Positions 28,090 through 36,159 of a DNA stretch of 64,000 bases are shown here, piece by piece. Origin of the DNA: Ulvibacterium sp. (lineage in GTDB: Bacteria; Bacteroidota; Bacteroidia; Flavobacteriales; Flavobacteriaceae); the NCBI RefSeq assembly GCF_028285715.1, contig NZ_JANQOO010000020.1, forward strand, positions 496,001-560,000. Reading direction: 5' to 3'. How positions within the stretch are numbered: the stretch's first letter is position 1; every line of letters starts with the position of its first letter. The position numbers and the translations under genes were made by a program. Below the pieces are notes generated by a model, which saw nothing but the letters and a program-made list of their open reading frames with translations, made no database searches and had not been told where the DNA came from.

Positions 28090-28512
28090 ATGACCATTGA
28101 AGAAATTCAGGAGGAAATTGTGGACGAATTCTCTATGTTCGATGATTGGATGCAACGTTACGAATACATGATAGAATTAGGGAAGTCGCTTCCTTTGATA
28201 GATGAAAAATACAAGACCGAAGATAATATCATCAAGGGCTGTCAAAGTAAGGTATGGGTACATGCCGAGTTGGAGGATGATAAACTGGTATTTACGGCGG
28301 ACAGTGACGCCATTATCACCAAGGGTATCATAGCTATTTTGATACGATCGTTCAGCAATCAAAAACCACAGGATATTATAAATGCGGACACTGATTTTGT
28401 TGATGAAATTGGTCTTAAGGAACATTTATCGCCCACCCGTGCCAATGGATTGGTCAGCATGATTAAGCAGCTGAAATTATATGCGGTGGCCTATCAAACG
28501 CAATTAAACTAG
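28090..28512 (+). CDS. sufE: Sulfur acceptor protein SufE
   Basis: A 140-residue sulfur carrier that takes persulfide from SufS and hands it to SufB. The start at 28090 (MTIEEIQEEIVDEF) is chosen over an in-frame upstream codon because homologues begin here. The acceptor cysteine is C51 in IKGCQSKVW. It lies 74 bases after sufS and 5 before the MIP18-family gene. Confidence 0.94.
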   Translation: MTIEEIQEEIVDEFSMFDDWMQRYEYMIELGKSLPLIDEKYKTEDNIIKGCQSKVWVHAELEDDKLVFTADSDAIITKGIIAILIRSFSNQKPQDIINADTDFVDEIGLKEHLSPTRANGLVSMIKQLKLYAVAYQTQLN

Positions 28513-28517
28513 GAAAA

Positions 28518-28850
28518 ATGAGTGAGGAAACCACTAAAATAGACACCCAAGAGTTGGGAGAGAAAATAGTAAAGATCCTAAAGACCATTTATGATCCTGA
28601 AATTCCGGTGGATATCTATGAATTGGGCCTGATATATGACGTTTTTGTAAACGAGGATAATGAGGTAAAGATTTTAATGACCTTAACGTCACCTAACTGC
28701 CCGGTAGCCGAGACTTTACCGGTTGAAGTAGAGGAAAAAGTAAAATCCCTGGATATGATAAGCGATGCGGAGGTGGAAATTACTTTTGACCCTCCTTGGA
28801 CCCAGGACCTAATGAGTGAGGAAGCTAAGTTGGAACTAGGATTGCTCTAA
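28518..28850 (+). CDS. MIP18/DUF59 family Fe-S assembly protein (SufT-like)
   Basis: A 110-residue protein of the MIP18 family, which assists Fe-S protein maturation. Visible motifs are YDPEIPVDIYELGLIYDV and LTSPNCPVAETLPVEVEEKV, with the conserved Cys, and a terminal VTFDPPWTQDLMSEEAKLELGLL that matches the SUF-linked subgroup. It sits 5 bases after sufE, confirming operon membership. Its exact step in cluster transfer is not known for Bacteroidota. Confidence 0.92.
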   Translation: MSEETTKIDTQELGEKIVKILKTIYDPEIPVDIYELGLIYDVFVNEDNEVKILMTLTSPNCPVAETLPVEVEEKVKSLDMISDAEVEITFDPPWTQDLMSEEAKLELGLL

Positions 28851-28868
28851 GTAGGAAATATAAGTTTG
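28842..28868 (+). promoter_or_regulatory. Possible internal promoter before the DUF2480 gene
   Basis: TTG at 28842-28844, 16 bases, then the exact -7 box TAAGTTTG (28861-28868). The spacing is slightly short. It would let the DUF2480 gene be expressed separately from suf. Confidence 0.4.
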
Positions 28869-28951
28869 ACAGTACAAAATTTTCGGTCTTAAGAACCTGG
28901 AATTTGAATTTTCTTGGCTCAGCATTTGAATAACTATTTGAGGATAATAAC

Positions 28952-29467
28952 ATGAAACTTAAAGAAGATCCCATAGTAAACCGTGTGGCCCAGAGCAAAT
29001 TGGTCACTTTGGATTTGGAGGATTTTTATCCAGAAGGCAAAAGGGTACTTTTGGATATCAAGGACTGGCTATACGAGGGGTTCATCCTTAGGGAAAAGGA
29101 ATTTAGGGCCCAGGTCGCGGACCATTCATGGGAGCAATATCAGAACTCCTATGTCGCATTAACCTGCTCAACGGATGCCATAATCCCTGGATGGGCTTAT
29201 ATGTTGGTAATGACCCATTTGCAACCTTATGCCAAAAAGGTGGTGCAAGGAACCTTAACGGATTTGGAAACCATCCTCTTCCATTCCGTAATCGAAAATC
29301 TGGATTTGGATGATTTCAAGGATAAACCGGTCATTGTTAAGGGGTGTGCCGCCAAGCCCGTTCCCCCGAACGCTTATTTGTGGATTACTGCCAAACTGCA
29401 GACAGTGGCAAAAAGCGTTATGTATGGAGAAGCCTGCTCTTCTGTCCCTCTTTTTAAGCGCAAATAA
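28952..29467 (+). CDS. DUF2480 family protein
   Basis: A 171-residue cytosolic protein conserved in Flavobacteria and other Bacteroidota. Recognisable segments are IVNRVAQSKLVTLDLEDFYPEG near the start, DIKDWLYEGFILREKEFR, HDWEQYQN-like DHSWEQYQNSYVALTCSTDAIIP, and a Cys-containing end (VIVKGCAAKPVPPNAY, YGEACSSVPLFKRK). The family commonly follows suf genes, which suggests a role in Fe-S or sulfur metabolism, but no activity is established. The conserved cysteines fit metal or persulfide handling. It is 101 bases downstream of the DUF59 gene. Confidence 0.85.
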   Translation: MKLKEDPIVNRVAQSKLVTLDLEDFYPEGKRVLLDIKDWLYEGFILREKEFRAQVADHSWEQYQNSYVALTCSTDAIIPGWAYMLVMTHLQPYAKKVVQGTLTDLETILFHSVIENLDLDDFKDKPVIVKGCAAKPVPPNAYLWITAKLQTVAKSVMYGEACSSVPLFKRK

Positions 29468-29479
29468 TTGTTGACAACC

Positions 29480-29511
29480 TTGTTCATTATATGTTTACAT
29501 GTTTAAATTTG
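29480..29511 (+). promoter_or_regulatory. Promoter of the DUF3078 gene
   Basis: TTG (29480-29482), 21 bases, then exact TAAATTTG (29504-29511), 33 bases before the ATG. Confidence 0.65.
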
Positions 29512-29544
29512 TAGTTCATAAACTATAACTAAACACTAGACATT

Positions 29545-30477
29545 ATGAAAAAGTTAGTATTTGCACTAGCAGCATCCCTTATGATATCTTTTGTTTCGGC
29601 ACAGACGCTTGAAGAACTCAAGACCGAACAGAAGGCCAAAAAGGATTCCATAGCTGATATTCAGGGAAGGGTCGATGGCCTACAAGCGCAGATCGATGCC
29701 TTTCCAGGTTGGAAAAAGGGTGCCTTTGGTACCATTGGTGCCAACATTTCAGGATTCAACAACTGGTATGCCCAGGGAACACCTAATAACTCCTCCGGTA
29801 ACATTGGGGTTACCCTTAATGCCTTTGCCAATCTGAACCAGGAAAAGTTTTTTTGGAGAAATTCGGGAAACATTAACCTACAATGGGTAAAGTTGGACGA
29901 TAAGGATAGTGATACGGATGATGAGAGCTTCAACGGAACTACGGATGTCTTTAATCTTACTTCCCTTTACGGATACAAATTGAGCGAAAAATTCGCGATT
30001 TCGGCTTTAGGGGAATATCGAACCACGATTATAAACAACTTCAATGATCCTGGTTATTTGGATTTGGGAATTGGGGCCACCTGGACGCCTATTGCGGATA
30101 TGGTCGTGGTTATTCACCCGTTCAACTATAATTTTGTGTTCAGTAGTGAGGAGGACATTTATGAATCTTCTTCGGGGGCCAAAATCTTAGTGGATTATAC
30201 CCGTCAAATTGGGAATGTTAACTTTAAGACCAATTTTTCTACCTTCCAAAGCTATGAGAATGGGGATCTTTCCAACTGGACATGGATCAATTCTTTCGGA
30301 TATACTTTGTGGAACGGGATAGGGCTTGGCTTTGAATTTGGTCTTAGGAACAACAAACAGGAAGCCTTGGATTATGCCATAAACAAAGCACCTACGCCAG
30401 ATCCTGATGCGACCTTTGATAGCATTGATAACGATTTGCAGACCTATTGGATTTTTGGACTCAATTATTCCTTTTAA
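29545..30477 (+). CDS. DUF3078 outer-membrane beta-barrel protein
   Basis: A 310-residue protein with a signal peptide (KKLVFALAASLMISFVSAQ) and a short coiled-coil segment (residues 22-50, TLEELKTEQKAKKDSIADIQ). A beta-barrel domain follows that starts FPGWKKGAFGTIGANISGFNNWYAQG, the hallmark of DUF3078, and ends in aromatic YWIFGLNYSF as outer-membrane barrels do. It has its own promoter and terminator. It is located just after the suf region, but no functional link can be shown. Confidence 0.9.
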   Translation: MKKLVFALAASLMISFVSAQTLEELKTEQKAKKDSIADIQGRVDGLQAQIDAFPGWKKGAFGTIGANISGFNNWYAQGTPNNSSGNIGVTLNAFANLNQEKFFWRNSGNINLQWVKLDDKDSDTDDESFNGTTDVFNLTSLYGYKLSEKFAISALGEYRTTIINNFNDPGYLDLGIGATWTPIADMVVVIHPFNYNFVFSSEEDIYESSSGAKILVDYTRQIGNVNFKTNFSTFQSYENGDLSNWTWINSFGYTLWNGIGLGFEFGLRNNKQEALDYAINKAPTPDPDATFDSIDNDLQTYWIFGLNYSF

Positions 30478-30502
30478 AATACAAGGTTTTTCAGTATAAC
30501 GT

Positions 30503-30534
30503 AAAAGGCCCGACAATTTTGTCGGGCCTTTTCT
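30503..30534 (+). terminator. Intrinsic terminator after the DUF3078 gene
   Basis: AAAAGGCCCGAC (30503-30514) pairs with GTCGGGCCTTTT (30521-30532) around a loop of six bases that can pair in part. It stands 26 bases after the stop codon. Confidence 0.9.
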
Positions 30535-30640
30535 GGTAAGTAGGGTACATTTAATTTGTTTGCACAGTCAAATAAAATCGAACTCAATATTCGGTAAAGA
30601 TTAGGGCGGTGCCATCCCAATAACTATCGGGACCAATTTT

Positions 30641-30792
30641 CGTTAAGTTACGTTCTCTTCTGGGACAATAAGTAAACCTTTAAATACCCTGCTAAAGTAG
30701 CTTCATAGTGTACCACGCTTAAATTTTTGTTGTGAAAAGGATACTATTTGTTGTGAACAACGTTAAAATGAGTGGTATCATCGATGAAATGC
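30641..30792 (+). repeat. Composite element, copy A
   Basis: In order: GTTAAGTT (30642-30649), TAAATTTTT, GTTGTGAA (30729-30736), a second GTTGTGAA exactly 21 bases on (30750-30757), then ATCGATGAAATGC (30780-30792). Copy B has the same parts at nearly the same spacings (86 against 87, 21 against 21, 30 against 28 bases). Confidence 0.55.
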
Positions 30793-30825
30793 TCAAAAAG
30801 CACTTCAATTGTTACCAAATAAAAA

Positions 30826-30858
30826 AAGCCCGGACTGTGGGGTACGGGCCATTTTTTT
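30826..30858 (+). terminator. Orphan intrinsic terminator downstream of copy A
   Basis: GCCCG (30828-30832) pairs with CGGGC (30845-30849) across a 12-base loop, with As before and seven Ts after (30852-30858). No coding gene lies between it and the previous terminator, so a short noncoding transcript is implied. Confidence 0.6.
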
Positions 30859-30938
30859 AGTTAAGTAGGCTATTGTAAAATCTGGTCTAAGCTTTGTAGG
30901 TTCGAATTTTGGTTTTGGGGAAACCTCCATTCTTTTTC

Positions 30939-31085
30939 AGTTAAGTTCAAGGTGTCGGTTTGGGGTCAACACTATCACTTAATTACACTGTAAATGTAGT
31001 ACGGATATCCAACAGTTCTAAATTATTGTTGTGAACCGGTCTTAATTTGTTGTGAAAAAAATGAACGGCCAATTTCATCGATGAA
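30939..31085 (+). repeat. Composite element, copy B
   Basis: Contains GTTAAGTT (30940-30947), TAAATTATT, GTTGTGAA at 31028-31035 and again 21 bases on at 31049-31056, and TTCATCGATGAA (31074-31085), a 12-base perfect palindrome. The unit is offset about 299 bases from copy A. No clear terminator follows on the forward strand. Confidence 0.55.
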
Positions 31086-31113
31086 CGGTATACTTTCCCA
31101 ACAAAAAACCCCG

Positions 31114-32325
31114 CTATTGGTAATCTAGATTTTCTGGATATAGGAAATTATTGTAGGGGAATCGGCTGATGTGGATTTCCCGCACGGCCTGATATACCTT
31201 GCTACGAAACTCATCCAGATTATCCTTGTTTAGTGCAGAAATAAAAAGCACATTGTCGCCCAAACGCTGCATCCATGTCCGCTTCCACTCCTCCATTGTA
31301 AAATGTCTTGAGGTTTTTTCGGTAATTAAATCGTCTTCATCCAAGGTCTCATGTGAATATTGGTCTATTTTGTTGAAAACCATGATCACAGGTTTTTCGG
31401 CGCTATTGATTTCGTCTAAAATCTGGTTTACGGAATCTATGTGCTCCTCAAATTGGGAGTGGGAGATGTCCACTACATGTAGTAATAGATCTGCTTCCCG
31501 TACTTCGTCCAAGGTACTTTTAAAACTCTCTACCAATTGGGTCGGAAGTTTCCGGATAAATCCAACGGTATCGCTCAACAAAAAAGGAAGATTACCGATG
31601 ACTACTTTCCGTACCGTGGTATCCAAGGTGGCAAAAAGTTTGTTCTCGGCAAAAACATCACTTTTACTTATCACGTTCATTAAGGTAGATTTACCCACAT
31701 TGGTATAGCCCACGAGTGCCGCACGGACCAAGGAACCTCGGTTGCCGCGTTGGGTCTCCATTTGTTTATCTATCTTGGCAAGCTTCTTTTTTAACAAGGA
31801 AATCCGGTCTCGAACAATACGACGGTCAGTCTCAATTTCCGTTTCCCCGGGTCCACGCATCCCAATACCCCCGCGCTGACGCTCCAAATGGGTCCATAGA
31901 CCGGTCAATCGCGGTAGTAGATATTCATATTGCGCAAGTTCTACCTGGGTACGGGCATAACTGGTCTGTGCACGTTGGGCAAAAATATCCAGTATAAGTC
32001 CGGTGCGATCGAGGATTTTGCAACGCAACAGCTTTTCAATGTTGTTTTGTTGTGCCGGGGAGAGCTCGTCATCAAAAATCACGGACCCTATTTCATGCTG
32101 TTTAACATAGGCCTCAACCTCCTTCATCTTTCCGCTACCAATGTAGGTTTTGGGATTGGGGATTTCTACACGTTGTACAAAACGTTTGGTGACTTCTCCG
32201 CCGGCCGTATAGGTCAAAAACTCCAGTTCATCCAAATATTCGGTTACCTTTTCCTCGTTTTGTCCCCTATTGATAACCCCGATTAAAACGGCCTGCTCAT
32301 ACTCTATGTGCTGTTTTTCTAACAT
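31114..32325 (-). CDS. hflX: GTPase HflX
   Basis: Ribosome-associated GTPase that splits stalled or idle 70S ribosomes, 403 residues from the ATG at 32325 (the longer frame starts at TTG). The N-terminal HflX domain contains TYIGSGKMKEV and FDDELSPAQQNNIE. A coiled coil follows the RGGIGMRGPGETEIETDRR linker, and the G domain has P-loop GYTNVGKS (206-213), DTVGFIRKLP and NKID. An exact -7 box, TAAATTTG (32342-32349, reverse strand), lies 17 bases upstream of the ATG. Transcribed away from the nuclease gene at 32403. Confidence 0.96.
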   Translation of the reverse strand: MLEKQHIEYEQAVLIGVINRGQNEEKVTEYLDELEFLTYTAGGEVTKRFVQRVEIPNPKTYIGSGKMKEVEAYVKQHEIGSVIFDDELSPAQQNNIEKLLRCKILDRTGLILDIFAQRAQTSYARTQVELAQYEYLLPRLTGLWTHLERQRGGIGMRGPGETEIETDRRIVRDRISLLKKKLAKIDKQMETQRGNRGSLVRAALVGYTNVGKSTLMNVISKSDVFAENKLFATLDTTVRKVVIGNLPFLLSDTVGFIRKLPTQLVESFKSTLDEVREADLLLHVVDISHSQFEEHIDSVNQILDEINSAEKPVIMVFNKIDQYSHETLDEDDLITEKTSRHFTMEEWKRTWMQRLGDNVLFISALNKDNLDEFRSKVYQAVREIHISRFPYNNFLYPENLDYQ

Positions 32326-32341
32326 ATGAAATCGCAAAGTG

Positions 32342-32349
32342 CAAATTTA
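32342..32349 (-). promoter_or_regulatory. -7 element of the hflX promoter
   Basis: Reverse-strand TAAATTTG matches TAnnTTTG exactly, 17 bases before the hflX ATG; no good -33 TTG at standard spacing. Confidence 0.45.
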
Positions 32350-32402
32350 AGCAATACGGGCCAAGCTATTTTCGTAAATTAAGCTCCCCAAAAAGAGAAT
32401 GT

Positions 32403-33377
32403 ATGCTTTTTTCATTTTTTAAGAGAAAGAAAGGCAAACGGCTACATACCATAGCGTTTTATAATCTGGAAAATTTATTTGACACGGTAGATGACCCGGA
32501 CACCTTGGACGATGACTTTACGCCAAAAGGAACCAAAAAATGGTCGGATAAGCGATATCAAAAGAAAGTGGGCAAGTTGGCCAAGACTATTTCCGAAATT
32601 GGAAACGAATCTGCCCAAAACCCACCCGTTTTGGTAGGGGTCGCCGAAGTGGAGAACAAAACGGTTATGGACGACCTTATTACTTCGGAACCTTTACGGC
32701 ATATCGACTATGGCTATGTACATTATGACTCACCGGATGAACGTGGTATCGATACGGCATTGATTTATCACAAAGGGAGTTTTGAAGTAATGCATTCTGA
32801 ACCTATTGCTCTGCTGGTCTACGAATTGGATGGGTTGCGGGATACCACAAGAGATATTCTATATGTTCATGGAAAGTTGAATGGAGAAGAGGTCCATATT
32901 TTTGTAAACCACTGGCCTTCCCGCAGAAGCGGTAAGGTAGAGACCGGATACAAACGGGTACAGGCGGCTGAAACTATACGGGAATTTATGACTGCCCTGG
33001 AAATGAAAATCCCCAATCCCAATTATATCGTCATGGGAGATTTTAATGACGACCCTTCTTCCGAAAGTATACAGACCTTGATGCAATCCACTACTTTATA
33101 TAATCCTATGGAAAAGCTACATTCGCCGGAAAGGGGCAGTGCCAATTATAAGCGCAGTTGGAGCCTTTTTGATCAGATTATGGTCTCGCACAATTTCTTC
33201 AACTATGAAAAAGGGACCCATAGCTTTGCCCATGCCAATATCTTTGATGACCGTTTTCTGACCGAATGGACTGGAAAATACAAGGGAAGTCCGTATAGAA
33301 CTTACGTGGGGCGCAAATATTTAGGAGGTTACAGCGATCATTTTCCGGTTTACATACAATTAAAGTATAATAGATGA
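32403..33377 (+). CDS. Endonuclease/exonuclease/phosphatase (EEP) family protein
   Basis: A 324-residue metal-dependent phosphohydrolase fold related to DNase I and AP endonucleases. Motifs are AFYNLENLFDT near the N-terminus, VGVAEVENK (catalytic Glu), HIFVNHWPSRRSG, YIVMGDFNDDPSS (Asp/Asn) and GGYSDHFPVY (Asp-His pair). No clear signal peptide is present: the N-terminus is LFSFFKRKKGKR, so it may be cytosolic or membrane-associated. The substrate may be nucleic acid or a phospho-lipid or phospho-sugar and cannot be told. Its stop is 5 bases from that of the convergent exonuclease gene. Confidence 0.87.
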   Translation: MLFSFFKRKKGKRLHTIAFYNLENLFDTVDDPDTLDDDFTPKGTKKWSDKRYQKKVGKLAKTISEIGNESAQNPPVLVGVAEVENKTVMDDLITSEPLRHIDYGYVHYDSPDERGIDTALIYHKGSFEVMHSEPIALLVYELDGLRDTTRDILYVHGKLNGEEVHIFVNHWPSRRSGKVETGYKRVQAAETIREFMTALEMKIPNPNYIVMGDFNDDPSSESIQTLMQSTTLYNPMEKLHSPERGSANYKRSWSLFDQIMVSHNFFNYEKGTHSFAHANIFDDRFLTEWTGKYKGSPYRTYVGRKYLGGYSDHFPVYIQLKYNR

Positions 33378-33382
33378 GGATT

Positions 33383-34096
33383 TTAAATCTTTGTGATTTC
33401 GGTTTCTTCCAACAAATCCTCATTTCGTAAGCGAAGAAAAACCTGTGCCGTAGTCACCACATCACCTTCGCAATACAAAACAATCCTATCCAGGTCGTTA
33501 TCCTCATAATAAACCTCGCGCACCTTGCTTCCGTCAATATCTTCCTTGGGTGAGGGAATACCCAAAACATGGGCCAATAACTTTAAAGAAGTATAGTGCT
33601 TATAATCCCCAAACTTCCATAGCTCCATGGTATCCAAATGCGGAACTTCCCAGGGCTTTTTACCAAAAAGATTCAGTTTATAAGGCAATGGAATACCATG
33701 GACAATCATGCGCCTCGCGATATAGGGAAAATCGAACTCCTTACCATTATGCCCACAAAGTAGATGTTTTGGCGAACTAAAATGAGCGTCCAAAAGGTTT
33801 TTAAAATTCCGAAGGATTTTTAGCTCTTCCCCGTGAAAAGAGGTTACCCTAAAATTTCGAATGTCCCCTTTTAGGTTAAAATAACCTACAGAAATACAGA
33901 TAATCCTTCCAAATTCAGCCCATATTCCGGCACTATCATAAAACTCCTCTGCCGTAATCCCTTCCTTTCGTTGGTATTGGGACTTTTGCTCCCAAAGTTC
34001 TTGCTCGGTATGTTCCAGTTCTTCAAAGGCTGCCTTTTGGGGAACGGTCTCTATATCAAGGAACAAGACATGTTCCAAATTAATTTTTTGTAACAT
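33383..34096 (-). CDS. PolB-like 3'-5' exonuclease
   Basis: A 237-residue RNase H-fold exonuclease related to the proofreading domain of family B polymerases. DEDDy-type motifs are visible: FLDIETVP (Exo I, Asp and Glu), LCGHNGKEFDFPYIARR (Exo II, Asp) and LDRIVLYCEGDVVTTAQVF (Exo III, Tyr and Asp). A polymerase domain is absent, so it acts alone in DNA or RNA trimming. It starts one base after the DUF4153 gene stops, so the two are co-transcribed. Confidence 0.9.
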   Translation of the reverse strand: MLQKINLEHVLFLDIETVPQKAAFEELEHTEQELWEQKSQYQRKEGITAEEFYDSAGIWAEFGRIICISVGYFNLKGDIRNFRVTSFHGEELKILRNFKNLLDAHFSSPKHLLCGHNGKEFDFPYIARRMIVHGIPLPYKLNLFGKKPWEVPHLDTMELWKFGDYKHYTSLKLLAHVLGIPSPKEDIDGSKVREVYYEDNDLDRIVLYCEGDVVTTAQVFLRLRNEDLLEETEITKI

Positions 34097-34097
34097 C

Positions 34098-35903
34098 TTA
34101 GGGTAGCTTTAGGAAAAGGTAAATGTTGGAATGATTTATTTCAATGGAGTCCTTTTTAACATAAAAGCCCAAATCGATGAAGACAACTTTAGCAAGCACG
34201 TCATCATTTTTGAGATCTATAACCAGTTTTTCCGGATTAATGGAATACAGATTTCTTCCGTACTTGGATAGCTCCTTGAGCTTTGGTTCTAGGGGTATTT
34301 CCAAGAGGGTTTTACCATTTCCCTTTTCGTGTAAGGTCAATAAAGGAGATTTTGACCGATATTGTACAAAACAGCGACCTAGTGGAATACTATCCGGCGT
34401 ACTTGGATTGATACTCAGTTTCGTAAAGAGGGTATAGTCAGAAATATCAAAACTGAAATCGGTATTATCTTGTTGATAATAATTATGATAGTTTCCATAG
34501 ATACTCTCTTGGTTTTTATCTTTTGGATCCAGGGTAATCCCTAGGGAATCCAATATTTTTTCAGTATCAAGCCAACCATACGTTCTTAATGTTCCGCTTA
34601 GAGTGTCCTTGAGGATTCCTAACGAGGACATATCGGCATTGTTAATAATGTCCAGTTGGAATAATGCATTTCGATCATCCAAATAGGAGAGAATGGATTT
34701 CAACTGCTCATACTCTTGCAAATTTGCCATATTGCCTTTGGATTCAACATCTCCATACACATTTTGGAACTCCTGGATTTGGCTATTTTTTGAAATACTG
34801 AACGCGCCCCAAAAACCAAATGAAGTGAGGATGGCCAGAATAAAAAGTGAAATAGGTAGAACTTTTAAACGCTTCTTGGAATTAAGGAGAAGGTACAGGG
34901 CCATACCCAAAATCCAGAAGGCAATGATTAAAACGAAATAACGGTTTTCCGTAAACCCATAGTCCCCGATACGCCTAAAAATGGCTACAAATAGGAGGAG
35001 AACTAAAGGAAGCAATAAAACATAAAACCATGGATAAAAATAATTTATCATCCATGATTTGAGGGTTTTCTGTACGGGATTGATGATAGCTTGGACCAAA
35101 AAACCCAATAACGCCAAGGCCGTTACCAAATAAGATACCCAACCCTTAGGGAGTTCCCATTGGATTAAAATCTTTAGGCCATATGCATACAGTATTAGGA
35201 TGTAGAGAAGTACCAAGGGTATTAAAATATATTTCACAAATACTTCCAAGGCTTTGTTAAATGTTAGTGTTACATTTTCCAGTACTTCCTTTGGAAAATC
35301 CGATAAGTAGATCCACGTGTTTACGATTCCCAAACAAAAGACAAATAATTGCCCGTAGCGTTCACCTTTAATATCAACGTTGAACAAGGAATCTATGGCC
35401 AATAAAGCCAGGACAAGGCCTAAATACAGTATCCCTGAAAAAAAAGCACTACGTACAATGGCATATCCTACGGATTTCAAATAGTTCCAATAGGCCGTTT
35501 TATTCCATTGTATTGCGAAGGGTGCGAAAAGCACCAATAGATGTCCGGCTATGAAGTAAAGGAAGAATCGGATAAAGTAGATTGGGCTTACATCTGATGC
35601 GCTTAAATCTGGTAAGTGCCAGTAAAAAAGGAATAGCAGCACCAAAACTATCAACTTTAGAGCAATCCATTTTTTACGGTTTTTTACTTGCTCCAAGAAG
35701 AACTGCGTTCCTATAAGCCAACTTACTCCCAATACAAGCGTCAACAGAACATCTGAGTACTTTTCAAATAGTTGACCTGAGTTATCTTCGAGAAGAAAAA
35801 TACAAAAAAAAGACCCCAGCATTACCCAAACCAAGGTAACGGGAAAGCGTTTAAAGGCACTTTGTGCCTTATTTGCAATATCTAGTACTGAGGGGAACTT
35901 CAT
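34098..35903 (-). CDS. DUF4153 family polytopic membrane protein
   Basis: A 601-residue protein from the ATG at 35903 (MKFPSVLDIANKAQSAFKRFPVTLVW); the longer frame begins at TTG. About twelve transmembrane helices fill the first 380 residues, with a soluble beta-rich C-terminal domain of about 200 residues outside the membrane. DUF4153 has no established function. It precedes the exonuclease gene with a single-base gap, which suggests translational coupling but no obvious common role. Confidence 0.85.
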   Translation of the reverse strand: MKFPSVLDIANKAQSAFKRFPVTLVWVMLGSFFCIFLLEDNSGQLFEKYSDVLLTLVLGVSWLIGTQFFLEQVKNRKKWIALKLIVLVLLFLFYWHLPDLSASDVSPIYFIRFFLYFIAGHLLVLFAPFAIQWNKTAYWNYLKSVGYAIVRSAFFSGILYLGLVLALLAIDSLFNVDIKGERYGQLFVFCLGIVNTWIYLSDFPKEVLENVTLTFNKALEVFVKYILIPLVLLYILILYAYGLKILIQWELPKGWVSYLVTALALLGFLVQAIINPVQKTLKSWMINYFYPWFYVLLLPLVLLLFVAIFRRIGDYGFTENRYFVLIIAFWILGMALYLLLNSKKRLKVLPISLFILAILTSFGFWGAFSISKNSQIQEFQNVYGDVESKGNMANLQEYEQLKSILSYLDDRNALFQLDIINNADMSSLGILKDTLSGTLRTYGWLDTEKILDSLGITLDPKDKNQESIYGNYHNYYQQDNTDFSFDISDYTLFTKLSINPSTPDSIPLGRCFVQYRSKSPLLTLHEKGNGKTLLEIPLEPKLKELSKYGRNLYSINPEKLVIDLKNDDVLAKVVFIDLGFYVKKDSIEINHSNIYLFLKLP

Positions 35904-36010
35904 TAGAAATTGTCTTGAACTCAATATACGAACAAATTTGCAAAGGCTAGGATTATGATATCACCCAACTTGCGAAGGACACTTAACAGGAAATTCCTTG
36001 GAATAAACCG

Positions 36011-36036
36011 AAAACCGACCCTTAGGTCGGTTTTTT
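36011..36036. terminator. Bidirectional-looking terminator between ogt and the DUF4153 gene
   Basis: AAAACCGACC, loop CTTA, GGTCGGTTTT (36011-36034): ten perfect pairs with six Ts on the forward strand and four on the reverse. The natural user is the reverse transcript ending with ogt (stop at 36160). No forward gene lies upstream. Confidence 0.8.
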
Positions 36037-36159
36037 ACTTTAAAGAATGATAGGTTAAGGCCAAAATCTCCTCCAAATAAATACTTTATCGATGAAATGC
36101 ATACTATTTCAAACGACATTAAGTAGTATCTGGATGACAGACCAATCAGTCTTAAGGAA

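Larger units (their letters stand above)
30535..31113. other. About 580-base gene-free region with duplicated element
   Basis: No open frame of note. It lies between the DUF3078 terminator and the end of convergent hflX. It contains two diverged copies of a composite element (30641-30792 and 30939-31085) and a forward terminator without a gene (30826-30858). Together these suggest one or two regulated small RNAs or a remnant of a repeated intergenic element. Confidence 0.6.

Noticed and set aside
30890-30930. GGTTCGAAT string resembling a tRNA T-loop
   Set aside because: No five-base T-stem, anticodon arm or acceptor stem can be formed around it, so it is not a tRNA.
30937-30963. TCAGTTAAG as an AgrA-type LytTR site
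   Set aside because: It matches the recalled consensus, but the nearest second repeat is 18 bases on, not 21-22, and copy A does not keep it.
30641-31085. Copies A and B as a CRISPR array or transposon end pair
   Set aside because: Only two units, about 299 bases apart and strongly diverged; no uniform spacers, cas genes, terminal inverted repeats or transposase.
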